From contig CALCVR010000200.1 in assembly GCA_937905915.1 (NCBI GenBank), forward strand, positions 1 to 11,710: DNA of 11,710 nt, written 5' to 3'. Below are positions 1 through 8,775 of the stretch, piece after piece. The position numbers and the translations under genes were made by a program. Origin of the DNA: an uncultured Eubacteriaceae bacterium. GTDB lineage: Bacteria; Bacillota; Clostridia; Oscillospirales; Acutalibacteraceae. Numbering within the stretch: the stretch's first letter is position 1; each line of letters starts with the position of its first letter. The notes under the pieces were generated by a model. The model had not been told where the DNA came from. It was given only the letters and a program-made list of their open reading frames with translations, and searched no databases.

Positions 1-2
1 TC

Positions 3-70
3 CTTCGCGGGCGGCTATAACTTGAGTTTTTGGAAGTTAAGGGCGCGTTTTGGTGGCAGACACTGTCTGC
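3..70 (+). repeat. Partial copy A of a dispersed multi-hairpin repeat
   Basis: This is the right-hand part of the element found complete at 1988-2168 and 5970-6138; the left part lies outside the window. It shares with them a CGCGGGC box (6-12), the TATAaCTTGaG block (16-26), GCGCG, TTGG and a terminal hairpin at 56-70 (GCAGAC, loop ACT, GTCTGC). A central hairpin is also kept (TAACTT at 18-23 pairing with AAGTTA at 34-39). The terminal hairpin has different bases from the other two copies yet is still fully paired. It touches the lepA stop codon (70-72), so it would be the first structure in the lepA 3' untranslated region. No coding potential is seen. The family is not one I recognise. Confidence 0.7.
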
Positions 71-1877
71 TAGTCGTCCAGCTTGAGGACGGCCATGAAG
101 GCCTCCTGCGGCACTTCCACCGACCCCAGCTGCCGCATGCGCTTTTTACCTTCCTTCTGCTTCTCAAGCAACTTTTTCTTCCGGGTAATATCGCCGCCAT
201 AACATTTGGCAAGCACGTCCTTACGCAAGGCCTTAACGGTCTCTCTAGCGATAATTTTACCTCCAATGGCCGCCTGAATGGGCACTTCAAACAGCTGGCG
301 CGGAATGTGCTCCTTGAGCTTCTCAGCAATGCGCCGGGCCCGGGCATAGGCTTTGTCGGCATGGACGATAAGGAAAGCGCATCTACTACTTCTCCATTTA
401 GGAGGATATCCAGTTTCACCAGCTGAGATTTCTCATATCCCGCCAATTCGTAGTCAAAGGACGCATACCCCTTGGTGCGGGATTTTAAGGAATCAAAGAA
501 ATCATAGACAATCTCGTTAAGCGGCAGCACATAATGGATATCTACGCGGTCGGTGTCGATGTATTGCATATCCTTAAAGACACCGCGGCGTTCCTGGCAA
601 AGCTCCATAATATTGCCTACGTATTCGTTTGGGCTATAGATATGCGCCTCGGCCACCGGTTCCTCCGCCATGGTAATCTGACCGGGGTCGGGATAATTGG
701 TGGGATTGTCGATATGCACTACGCTGCCGTCGTTCATGGTGATGCGGTAGATAACCGACGGCGCGGTGGTAATCAGATCCAAATTGTATTCCCGCTCCAG
801 GCGTTCCTGAATGATCTCCATATGCAAAAGCCCCAAAAATCCACAGCGGAAGCCAAATCCCAATGCCACCGAGGTCTCAGGTTCAAAGGAAAGGGAAGCA
901 TCGTTTAATTGGAGCTTCTCAAGCGCCTCTCTTAAATCTGGGTACTTGGCGCCGTCGGCCGGATAGATACCGCAGAACACCATAGGGTTGACCTTGCGGT
1001 ATCCCGGCAAGGGCTCGTCAGCCGGCCGGTCCGCCAATGTTACGGTGTCGCCCACTCTAGCGTCGCTGATGGTCTTAATGGATGCGGCAATGTATCCCAC
1101 ATCGCCGGCGTATAGGCCATCGGTAGGCTCCAAAAAGGTAGGACGCATAACGCCGCATTCCACCACATTGAATTCAGCTCCAGTTGCCATCATGCGGATG
1201 ATGTCTCCTGGTTTTACAGTACCATCCATGACGCGGATATATACAATAACCCCTTTGTAACTGTCATAAATTGAGTCGAAGATCAAGGCACGGAGGGGTT
1301 TTTGATCGTCTCCCCCAGGAGGCGGGATTTGGGTCACCACCTGCTCCAACACCTGGTCTACATTGAGCCCTGTTTTGGCCGAGATACGCGGGGCGTCCTG
1401 GGCGGGGATGCCGATGATATTCTCCACCTCGTGGATGACCCGGTCGGGATCGGCGGCAGGTAAATCCACTTTATTCACCACCGGCACAATTTCCAAACCA
1501 TGGTCTACAGCCAAATAAGTATTGGCCAATGTTTGAGCCTCGATGCCCTGGGAGGCATCCACCACCAGAATGGCCCCTTCACAGGCGGCCAAGGATCGGG
1601 ATACCTCATAGTTAAAGTCCACATGGCCGGGGGTATCGATGAGATTAAACAAATAGGTTTCGCCGTCTTTGGCGGTGTAGTTGAGGGTAACGGCATGGGC
1701 TTTGATGGTAATGCCACGCTCCCGTTCCAGATCCATATTATCTAGGATCTGATCCTCCATGTCCCGCAGCGCCACCGTATTGGTGTTTTCCAGCATACGG
1801 TCGGCTAGGGTGGATTTTCCGTGGTCAATGTGGGCCACAATGCAGAAATTTCGAATATGATCCTTGGGAATTTGCAA
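70..1877 (-). CDS. lepA: Elongation factor 4 (LepA), frameshifted near its 3' end
   Basis: Ribosome-associated translational GTPase related to EF-G that acts on elongating ribosomes in the cytoplasm or at the membrane. The start is TTG at 1877, supported by GAGGTG seven bases upstream. Visible GTPase motifs are AHIDHGKST (residues 15-23), RGIT (54-57), DTPGH (81-85) and NKVD (135-138), followed by domain 2, EF-G-like domains III/V and the LepA-specific C-terminal domain. The frame is intact to residue 502 (DALS), where the family normally continues FIVH. One base is missing at about 370-371, so the uncorrected frame runs to a TAG at 15-17 with 118 unrelated residues. The missing C-terminal domain ([13 protein letters not shown] through VLKLDD) is present intact in the next frame and ends at TAG 70-72. 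Restoring one base gives 602 residues, the usual family length. Whether the deletion is real or a sequence error cannot be decided here. The gene is divergent from hrcA. Confidence 0.95.
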
Positions 1878-1884
1878 TTTTTAT

Positions 1885-1890
1885 CACCTC
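1885..1890 (-). promoter_or_regulatory. lepA ribosome binding site fixing a TTG start
   Basis: On the minus strand GAGGTG lies seven bases before TTG 1877-1875. No in-frame ATG is better placed, and translation from this TTG gives the typical short LepA N-terminus ([21 protein letters not shown]). Confidence 0.75.
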
Positions 1891-1893
1891 ATT

Positions 1894-1907
1894 GGCACAG
1901 TTGTGCC
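1894..1907 (-). promoter_or_regulatory. Inverted repeat just upstream of the lepA ribosome binding site
   Basis: GGCACA, two bases, TGTGCC. In the lepA leader this could form a small hairpin ending three bases before the GAGGTG site, close enough to influence ribosome access. It could equally be a protein-binding half-site pair or chance; nothing else in the window repeats it. Confidence 0.3.
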
Positions 1908-1964
1908 TGCCATTCCTTTTATCCTTCCTATAGAAAAAAGGGATACATGTCCAGTATTGCAGCT

Positions 1965-1973
1965 ATTATATCA
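1965..1973 (-). promoter_or_regulatory. Probable lepA promoter (extended -10)
   Basis: Read on the minus strand, TGaTATAAT is a perfect -10 hexamer with the extended TGn motif. No recognisable -35 lies 17 bases upstream, where the hairpins of repeat copy B begin, but extended -10 promoters tolerate this. It would give a lepA leader of roughly 80 bases. A 13-base stretch here (TATGATATAATAG) is identical to the promoter at 8667-8679 on the plus strand. Confidence 0.6.
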
Positions 1974-1987
1974 TATTTTAGAAAGCG

Positions 1988-2168
1988 CGGGTAGTACCCG
2001 GCGGATAGAATCCGCTTCCACGATGCCCTGGGGATTTTGCAGAAAACCAAACGTCGGGCACGGTACCCAAACCCCACAGGTTCATCATTCAGCCCCCTCC
2101 GCGGGCAACTATAGCTTGGGTTTTCACAAAACCATGAGCGCGTCTTGGACGCGGGCACTGCCCGCCGG
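1988..2168 (+). repeat. Copy B of a dispersed multi-hairpin repeat
   Basis: Non-coding element between the divergent lepA and hrcA promoters. In order it holds an extra hairpin (1988-2000, CGGGT, loop AGT, ACCCG); the left hairpin (2001-2015, GCGGAT, loop AGA, ATCCGC); a CCACGATGCCCTGGGG block; a GGGCACGGTACCC block; CTCCGCGGGCAA; a central hairpin (2119-2133, GGTTTT, loop CAC, AAAACC); and the right hairpin (2151-2165, GCGGGC, loop ACT, GCCCGC). The last 72 bases match copy C (5970-6138) at about 60 positions by hand alignment. The element ends 25 bases before the hrcA -35 box. A REP/BIME- or MITE-like origin is inferred. No target duplication is evident. Confidence 0.75.
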
Positions 2169-2193
2169 TCATAAAGTATTTACAATTATGCCC

Positions 2194-2222
2194 TTGACAA
2201 CCCTGTAACAGAATGGTAAATT
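2194..2222 (+). promoter_or_regulatory. Heat-shock operon promoter (SigA type)
   Basis: TTGACA at 2194-2199, a 17-base spacer, then TAAATT at 2217-2222. The perfect -35 box and ideal spacing predict a vegetative sigma-A promoter starting around 2229, immediately before the CIRCE operator. This is the usual arrangement for HrcA-controlled operons. Confidence 0.85.
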
Positions 2223-2233
2223 AATACTTAGAA

Positions 2234-2260
2234 TTAGCACTCGATCAATAGGAGTGCTAA
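2234..2260 (+). promoter_or_regulatory. CIRCE operator (HrcA binding site)
   Basis: TTAGCACTC, nine bases (GATCAATAG), GAGTGCTAA: a perfect match to the CIRCE consensus (9-bp inverted repeat with 9-bp spacer). It lies just after the predicted transcription start and 56 bases before hrcA. HrcA bound here blocks transcription of hrcA-grpE-dnaK. In known systems GroEL keeps HrcA active, and heat relieves repression by drawing chaperones away. No second CIRCE was seen before dnaK or dnaJ. Confidence 0.97.
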
Positions 2261-2316
2261 AACTTCTGGATACATGATAAGAAAAGGTACCCAGTGTTCC
2301 CAAGGAGGCAAGGAAT

Positions 2317-3384
2317 ATGGATCTTGGTGAACGCAAGTTGCAAGTATTAGCCGCCATTGTGGAGGGTTACATCACGACAGGGGAACCGGTTGGTTCCCGG
2401 GCGGTACAGGAGGCGTTGGATAAGGTAGTTTCCTCTGCTACCATCCGGAACGACATGGCTGAGCTTTCGGAGTTGGGACTTTTGGAACAACCTCATGCGT
2501 CGGCCGGACGTGTACCCTCTTTGGCAGGATACCGGTTGTATATTGATAAGCTGTTGTCGCCTAAACCTCTGTCAAAAGAGGATCGCAAAGCTATTGACGC
2601 CATGTTCACCGGCCCGGTGGACGATCCCCAGCGCATGCTTAAAACGGCGTCCCAGGCATTGGCTCAGATGACACAGCTGGTGGCCATGTCTACCAGCCCC
2701 TCAGCCGATTTAGCCAAGGTAATGCATTGCGAGGTCATCCCAGTGGGACGAGGGAATGCCGCCATTGTGCTGCTGACATCAGGCGGTATTATGAAGTCCC
2801 GATTGATCCGCACCGCCTTTGATCTGACCCCTGAAATGCGAGAGGTTTTCGCCCGGGTAGCCGACGCTGAGATCAAAGGCCGGCCATTGTGCGACGTGAC
2901 CATGCCGTTTATCCAGACAGTGGCCGCCCAGCTGGGGGAGTACGGTTTACTGCTCACTCCTTTGCTCATCGGGCTTTACGAAACGGCACAGGAAGCGTCC
3001 GAAGCCAGCATCACCATGGACGGTCAAGCAAATCTTTTGATTTTACCCGAATATGTAGGTCTAAGGGCGCACGCGTTGATGGAATACTTAGCCGGCGGCA
3101 ATCATTTGGCCCGGTTGCTTTTGAACCATCACGGCGGCGTGCATGTGGTGCTGGGGGGAGAAAGCAGCCAGCCTGCTTTGGATGGCTCCAGCGTGGTCAT
3201 GACCCGGTACAACATCGGTTCCCGGGAGGGAGGCGCGTTGGGAGTCATTGGCCCCACCCGTATGAATTATGCTAAAATCATCCCCAGCCTGGAATATTTT
3301 GCCGTCCAGTTGGGCAGATTGCTATCGGAGGCATGGGGCGATCCATTAGAGGACAATAAAAATTATAAAAACGACATCCGGTAA
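2317..3384 (+). CDS. hrcA: Heat-inducible transcription repressor HrcA
   Basis: Negative regulator of class I heat-shock genes; a dimeric DNA-binding protein acting on CIRCE, here on its own promoter. The start is ATG 2317, with AAGGAGG at 2302-2308 at good spacing. The 355 residues are close to the family's usual 340-350. The N-terminal winged helix spans roughly residues 1-75 and contains the signature SSATIRNDMAELSELGLLEQ and SAGRVPS; a GAF-like and dimerisation region follows. The C-terminus carries LGVIGPTRMNYAKIIPSLEYF, the conserved HrcA tail. It is the first gene of the cluster, 15 bases before grpE, so it is autoregulated together with the chaperones. Nothing looks damaged. Confidence 0.97.
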   Translation: MDLGERKLQVLAAIVEGYITTGEPVGSRAVQEALDKVVSSATIRNDMAELSELGLLEQPHASAGRVPSLAGYRLYIDKLLSPKPLSKEDRKAIDAMFTGPVDDPQRMLKTASQALAQMTQLVAMSTSPSADLAKVMHCEVIPVGRGNAAIVLLTSGGIMKSRLIRTAFDLTPEMREVFARVADAEIKGRPLCDVTMPFIQTVAAQLGEYGLLLTPLLIGLYETAQEASEASITMDGQANLLILPEYVGLRAHALMEYLAGGNHLARLLLNHHGGVHVVLGGESSQPALDGSSVVMTRYNIGSREGGALGVIGPTRMNYAKIIPSLEYFAVQLGRLLSEAWGDPLEDNKNYKNDIR

Positions 3385-3399
3385 AAGGAGCGGTATCAA

Positions 3400-3996
3400 T
3401 TGAAAAAGAAAGACAAACAGCCCGATCCCCAGGTGGAAACCGAAGAGGTAACAGCCTCCCAGGAAAAGGATACTCAGGGAAAGGATCAACAAGCATCAAC
3501 CAGTGAGAACGCCGCAGTTTCCAGCGATTCCAGCAAGGAACTGGAGGAGCTTAAAGCATTGCTTGAAGAGGCTCAGAAAGACGCCGCCGCCAAGCAGGAG
3601 TTGCTGCTCCGCACCGCCGCTGAGTACGACAATTACCGCAAGCGCACCCAAAAGGAAAAGGAAGCCGCTTGGACCGACGCCAAAGCCCTGGCTGTGGAGG
3701 CTTTGCTCCCAGTGCTGGATAATCTGGAACGGGCCTTAACGGTGGAAAGTTCCTTTGAAGACCTGAAAAAAGGCATCGAAATGACCTTGCACCAATTTGA
3801 ATCCTCTTTGGAAAAGCTTGGCGTAGAGGCCATTCCAGCCGAACAGGGCGATGCTTTTGATCCCAGCCTTCACAATGCCGTCATGCATGAGGAAGACGAT
3901 TCCGTTGGGGAAAACGCTATTGTGCAGTGCTTCCAGAAAGGGTACCGCATGGGGGATAAGGTGATCCGCCACAGCATGGTAAAAGTGGCCAACTGA
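3400..3996 (+). CDS. grpE: Nucleotide exchange factor GrpE
   Basis: Releases ADP from DnaK and resets the Hsp70 cycle; cytoplasmic homodimer. The start is TTG 3400 with AAAGGAG at 3384-3390, nine bases upstream, giving 198 residues (normal). Residues 1-45 are charged, Gln/Ser/Glu-rich and probably disordered. Residues about 45-95 form the long coiled-coil helix with the signature LLRTAAEYDNYRKRTQKEKE. The C-terminal beta domain contains FDPSLHNAVMHEEDD and GENAIVQCFQKGYRMGDKVIRHSMVKV. It sits 15 bases after hrcA, so it is cotranscribed and under CIRCE control. Translation from TTG may moderate its level relative to dnaK, which starts with ATG. Confidence 0.97.
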   Translation: MKKKDKQPDPQVETEEVTASQEKDTQGKDQQASTSENAAVSSDSSKELEELKALLEEAQKDAAAKQELLLRTAAEYDNYRKRTQKEKEAAWTDAKALAVEALLPVLDNLERALTVESSFEDLKKGIEMTLHQFESSLEKLGVEAIPAEQGDAFDPSLHNAVMHEEDDSVGENAIVQCFQKGYRMGDKVIRHSMVKVAN

Positions 3997-4059
3997 TTTT
4001 GGTTGGCCTTGATTGAAATAGATGATTCCCGCAATTTTAATCCACATAAAATTTGAAGA

Positions 4060-4084
4060 TGTGCGGATAAAACAGAGCCGCACA
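4060..4084 (+). promoter_or_regulatory. Hairpin in the grpE-dnaK spacer
   Basis: TGTGCGG, 11-base loop, CCGCACA: a perfect 7-bp stem ending 13 bases before the dnaK AGGAGG site. There is no U-run after it, so it is not a terminator. By analogy with Bacillus dnaK operon mRNA processing it may stabilise a dnaK-containing transcript or affect its translation; that role is inference. The rest of the 116-base spacer is AT-rich with no clear promoter. Confidence 0.4.
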
Positions 4085-4106
4085 GCCCTATCATTTTAGG
4101 AGGTAG

Positions 4107-5969
<1,863 letters not shown>

Positions 5970-6138
5970 GTGGACAGTGTCCATTGCCACAACGCCCTAG
6001 GGGATTAGTGGGAAAAGATCCTGGATGGCACGGTATCTGAATCCCTATGAGCTACTATCCAAGCCCCTCCGCGGGCAAATACAGCTTGAGCTTACAAAAA
6101 ACTAAGCGCGCGATTTGGAAGCGGGCACTGCCCGCCGG
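5970..6138 (+). repeat. Copy C of a dispersed multi-hairpin repeat
   Basis: Starts at the base after the dnaK TAA (5967-5969). It holds the left hairpin (5970-5984, GTGGAC, loop AGT, GTCCAT, one wobble pair), then CCACAACGCCCTAGGGG, GGCACGGTATC, CTCCGCGGGCAA, a central hairpin (6090-6107, GCTTA/TAAGC) and the right hairpin (6121-6135, GCGGGC, loop ACT, GCCCGC). It aligns end to end with copy B with essentially one single-base gap. Left and right hairpins are mirror images: the reverse complement of the right one also has an AGT loop. No open reading frame fills it. It separates dnaK from dnaJ and may affect readthrough or mRNA 3'-end stability. Confidence 0.75.
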
Positions 6139-6176
6139 CCGGATGTCCAATGGCCCTTTTAGGGTCGGGCATCCGG
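6139..6176 (+). other. Long imperfect hairpin directly after repeat copy C
   Basis: CCGGATGTCC pairs with GGGCATCCGG (10 bp, one wobble) and, inside a 3-base bulge, GGCCC pairs with GGGTC around a TTTTA loop. There is no U-run downstream, so it is not a classical terminator. It may weaken readthrough from dnaK into dnaJ, or be a further module of the neighbouring repeat. Copy B has nothing comparable at this position. Confidence 0.45.
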
Positions 6177-6345
6177 CATAGTTGGGTAAAGGGATAAGGA
6201 AAAACGCCCTATTGTTTCAGCTTTTCAGAGGCAGGGTAATTTCCTGCTCATAACATACATTTCTTGGATTTCGCCGGCGCATGAGGTGGAATTAAGAAAG
6301 AGAACATTGCATGCGCGCGACATTCTGACAAAGGTGTGATTGGGT
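6177..6345. other. Spacer before dnaJ without a clear promoter
   Basis: No gene is seen here. The only promoter-like pair is TTGGAT (6264-6269), 17 bases, TGGAAT (6287-6292), which is weak. The short palindromes CGCCGGCG and GCATGC occur, with no CIRCE. The ribosome binding site is AAGGTG at 6331-6336. Whether dnaJ has its own promoter or depends on readthrough cannot be decided. Confidence 0.3.
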
Positions 6346-7503
6346 TTGGCGGATAAACGAGATTATTACGAGGTGTTGGGAATCCAAAAAGGCGCCTCAG
6401 AGGATGAGATCAAAAAAGCCTATCGCAAGATGGCAAAAAAATACCATCCCGACCTCAACCCTGGCGACAAAGAAGCCGAGTCTAAATTCAAAGAGGTCAA
6501 CGAAGCCTACGAAGTGCTGTCTGACAGCGAGAAAAAAGCCCGGTATGACCAATTCGGCCATGCCGGTGTGGATCCCAATTTTGGAGCAGGCCAAGGCGGA
6601 TATGGCGCAGGGGGCTTCGGCGGATTCGACTTCGGCGATATGGGGGATCTTGGCGATATCTTCGGCTCCATCTTTGGGGGCGGATTCGGTGGACAGTCCC
6701 GTTCCCCCAACGCCGCCCGCCGGGGCAGTGATATCAATGTATCCGCCACCATCTCCTTTGAGGAGGCGGCCAAAGGATGCCAAATCGAGGTCAACGCCCC
6801 TAGGGTGGACAATTGTACAGCCTGTGGCGGTTCAGGCTCTGAAAAAGGGCATTCCCCTGTAACCTGTCCGGAATGCGGCGGACGAGGTCAGGTACGTCAG
6901 TCCCAGCGTACTCCCTTCGGCGTCATGCAGACCCAGAGAGCCTGCCCACGCTGCGGCGGTAAAGGCAAGATCATCGATCATCCCTGTAAGCAATGCAACG
7001 GTACCGGACGGCAGCGCCGTCCCCGCAAACTGGCGGTTAATGTTCCCGCCGGTATTGATGACGGCCAGGCCATTAATTTGCGCGGCCAAGGTGATGTAGG
7101 CATTAACGGCGGTCCCGCCGGCGATTTGCATGTGGTCATCAGCGTGCGCCCTCATCCGTTGTTTGAGCGGGATGGATTTGATGTATGGTGTGAGATTCCT
7201 CTTACTTATGCCCAGGCTGCTTTGGGGGCGGAAATCACTGTCCCCACCCTGGACGGCAAGGTTAGCTATAAAGTCCATGAAGGCACCCAGCCGGGAGATG
7301 TTTTCCGGTTGAAGGACAAGGGGATCCAACGCCTCAACGGCCGGGGACGGGGCAGTCAATACGTCCGTGTGACGGTGGAAGTACCCAAGAATCTCAACGA
7401 GAAACAAAAACAGATCCTGAAAGAGTTTGAAGCTGCTGCTGAAGATAAAAATTATCAAAAGCGCAAAGGCTTCTTTGAAAAGCTGAAAGATTTTATGTCT
7501 TGA
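6346..7503 (+). CDS. dnaJ: Hsp40 co-chaperone DnaJ
   Basis: Delivers unfolded substrates to DnaK and stimulates its ATPase. I chose TTG 6346, giving [12 protein letters not shown], because AAGGTG (6331-6336) is then nine bases away and the N-terminus matches the family. TTG 6340 in the same frame is only three bases from that site and adds two residues. The J domain spans residues 1-70 with HPD at 34-36. A Gly/Phe-rich segment runs about 80-116. The zinc-binding domain has four CxxCxGxG repeats with Cys pairs 157/160, 174/177, 200/203 and 214/217. C-terminal substrate and dimer domains follow. The length of 385 residues is typical. All key residues are present. It is separated from dnaK by a repeat-filled spacer and followed by a terminator, so it is the last gene of the cluster. 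Confidence 0.97.
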   Translation: MADKRDYYEVLGIQKGASEDEIKKAYRKMAKKYHPDLNPGDKEAESKFKEVNEAYEVLSDSEKKARYDQFGHAGVDPNFGAGQGGYGAGGFGGFDFGDMGDLGDIFGSIFGGGFGGQSRSPNAARRGSDINVSATISFEEAAKGCQIEVNAPRVDNCTACGGSGSEKGHSPVTCPECGGRGQVRQSQRTPFGVMQTQRACPRCGGKGKIIDHPCKQCNGTGRQRRPRKLAVNVPAGIDDGQAINLRGQGDVGINGGPAGDLHVVISVRPHPLFERDGFDVWCEIPLTYAQAALGAEITVPTLDGKVSYKVHEGTQPGDVFRLKDKGIQRLNGRGRGSQYVRVTVEVPKNLNEKQKQILKEFEAAAEDKNYQKRKGFFEKLKDFMS

Positions 7504-7513
7504 TAAAAAAAGA

Positions 7514-7554
7514 AACCCGGCAGATTTTGGCCTAGAACCAGAAACTGCCGGGTT
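7514..7554 (+). terminator. Terminator after dnaJ
   Basis: AACCCGGCAG (7514-7523) pairs perfectly with CTGCCGGGTT (7545-7554), and inside it TTTTGG pairs with CCAGAA, giving a long stem 10 bases after the dnaJ stop codon. The trailing sequence is only moderately T-rich (GTTTGC), so efficiency is uncertain, but position and stem strength fit an intrinsic terminator ending the heat-shock operon. Confidence 0.75.
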
Positions 7555-7630
7555 GTTTGCGGTTGAAAGACGGTTTCCTTCCGCTGCGGCCGCCTTGATT
7601 CACACAGCCTTGGCGAGAAAGGATACGATT

Positions 7631-8587
7631 ATGTCAAGTAAAATAGATTCTGTATTAAAAAAGCCTTGGATGGTAGCATTGATCGCTATTTTTTGTTGCG
7701 TCTTATGGGGGAGTGCCTCCCCCTGTATTAAAATAGGCTATGAAATGCTTCAACTGGATCCCGATTCTTCCGGGGCTCAGGTGTTGTTTGCCGGGCTGCG
7801 TTTTACCTTGGCAGGATTTTTAGCCCTCCTTTTTGGCAGCATTTTAGATCGAAAAGTCCTATTGCCTAGGAAAAGTGCTGTTGGCAAAATTTTAAAATTG
7901 AGTATCTTCCAAACCTCCCTCCAATACTTTTGTCTTTACGTGGGACTAGCCCATACCACTGGTGTCAACGGTTCCCTTATCATCGGCACCAACACCCTAT
8001 TTACCATTCTAGTAGCCGCTTTTCTCTTCCGGCAGGAGAAACTAAATCCTCCCAAGGTGGTTGGATGCATCGTCGGCCTTGTGGGCGTAATTTTGGCAAA
8101 TCTGGCCGACGGGGGATTTCATTTTCAATTTTCTCTGTCCGGCGAGGGATTGGTGGCGATAGCGGTGCTATCCTACGCCTTTTCCTCCTGTTTCCTCAAA
8201 CGGTATTCCCAGGATGAAAACCCTGTGATGTTAAGCGGATATCAATTCATTGTAGGCGGTGTTACCCTCACCATCATTGGCCTGCTGATGGGGGGACATT
8301 TTTCTACCTTCACTCCATCAGCCGCCGGCATGCTGCTTTATCTGGCACTGGTATCGGCATTGGCCTATTCTCTGTGGGGTATGCTCCTTAAGGTAAATCC
8401 TGTGTCCAAAGTATCCATTTATGGGTTTATGAATCCGGTTGTGGGCGTGCTTTTATCGGCGCTTTTGTTGGGAGAAGGTGGACAAGCCTTCCGCCTCAAC
8501 AATATCATCGCTCTATTGCTGGTCAGCCTGGGGATCTTCGTGGTCAACCGTTATGGGGAAAAACAAGGCCCTTCCATCCCTGCTTAG
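7631..8587 (+). CDS. EamA/DMT-family membrane transporter
   Basis: Probable inner-membrane metabolite exporter or permease of the drug/metabolite transporter superfamily. The substrate cannot be read from the sequence. The start is ATG 7631 with AGAAAGGA at 7616-7622. An in-frame upstream start at 7553 falls inside the dnaJ terminator and has no ribosome binding site, so I rejected it. The 318 residues contain about ten hydrophobic segments in two homologous halves (two EamA domains). The first begins WMVALIAIFCCVLWGSASP near residue 13. Typical features are the AHTTGVNGSLIIGTNTLFT stretch in helix 4 and LVSALAYSLWGMLLK with NPVVGVLLSALLLGE in the second half. It lies in its own unit between the dnaJ terminator and the acyltransferase promoter. 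I see no clear promoter in 7555-7630. Confidence 0.9.
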   Translation: MSSKIDSVLKKPWMVALIAIFCCVLWGSASPCIKIGYEMLQLDPDSSGAQVLFAGLRFTLAGFLALLFGSILDRKVLLPRKSAVGKILKLSIFQTSLQYFCLYVGLAHTTGVNGSLIIGTNTLFTILVAAFLFRQEKLNPPKVVGCIVGLVGVILANLADGGFHFQFSLSGEGLVAIAVLSYAFSSCFLKRYSQDENPVMLSGYQFIVGGVTLTIIGLLMGGHFSTFTPSAAGMLLYLALVSALAYSLWGMLLKVNPVSKVSIYGFMNPVVGVLLSALLLGEGGQAFRLNNIIALLLVSLGIFVVNRYGEKQGPSIPA

Positions 8588-8647
8588 GAAATCTTTTTCC
8601 GCTTATGCCTATCGCGCAACAGGAAAATCTCTAATCGTTGCTCTTTA

Positions 8648-8676
8648 TTGAATAGAAGGCTTTTTTATGATATAAT
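8648..8676 (+). promoter_or_regulatory. Promoter of the acyltransferase gene (extended -10)
   Basis: TTGAAT at 8648-8653, exactly 17 bases, then TATAAT at 8671-8676 preceded by TGa (8668-8670). Five of six -35 bases, a perfect -10 and the extended motif make this the best promoter in the window by consensus. It predicts a leader of about 90 bases before ATG 8776. Between 8677 and 8775 I see only AT-rich sequence and a weak 6-bp stem. Confidence 0.8.
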
Positions 8677-8775
8677 AGTTATATGTCATATTTCTCAAAA
8701 TGGATTCTACAATCAATGTATCATTATTGAAATTAGCGATTTTGCAAGCAGATCGTCACGATAGGATGATGAAAA

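Noticed and set aside
15..69. Out-of-frame extension of lepA to a stop at 15
   Set aside because: The last 118 residues of that reading are unrelated to any LepA; the true C-terminal domain is in the neighbouring frame, ending at 70.
1988..2165. Repeat copy B read as an intrinsic terminator or riboswitch for hrcA
   Set aside because: It lies upstream of the hrcA promoter and has no U-tract, so it is not in the hrcA transcript; it is also outside the predicted lepA transcript.
6212..6240. dnaJ promoter from TTGTTT and GGTAAT
   Set aside because: The spacing is 17 bases but both boxes are poor matches; not better than chance for this composition.
7553..7630. Upstream GTG-type start extending the EamA transporter by 26 residues
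   Set aside because: It begins inside the dnaJ terminator stem, has no ribosome binding site, and the added residues are not membrane-like; ATG 7631 has a good site.
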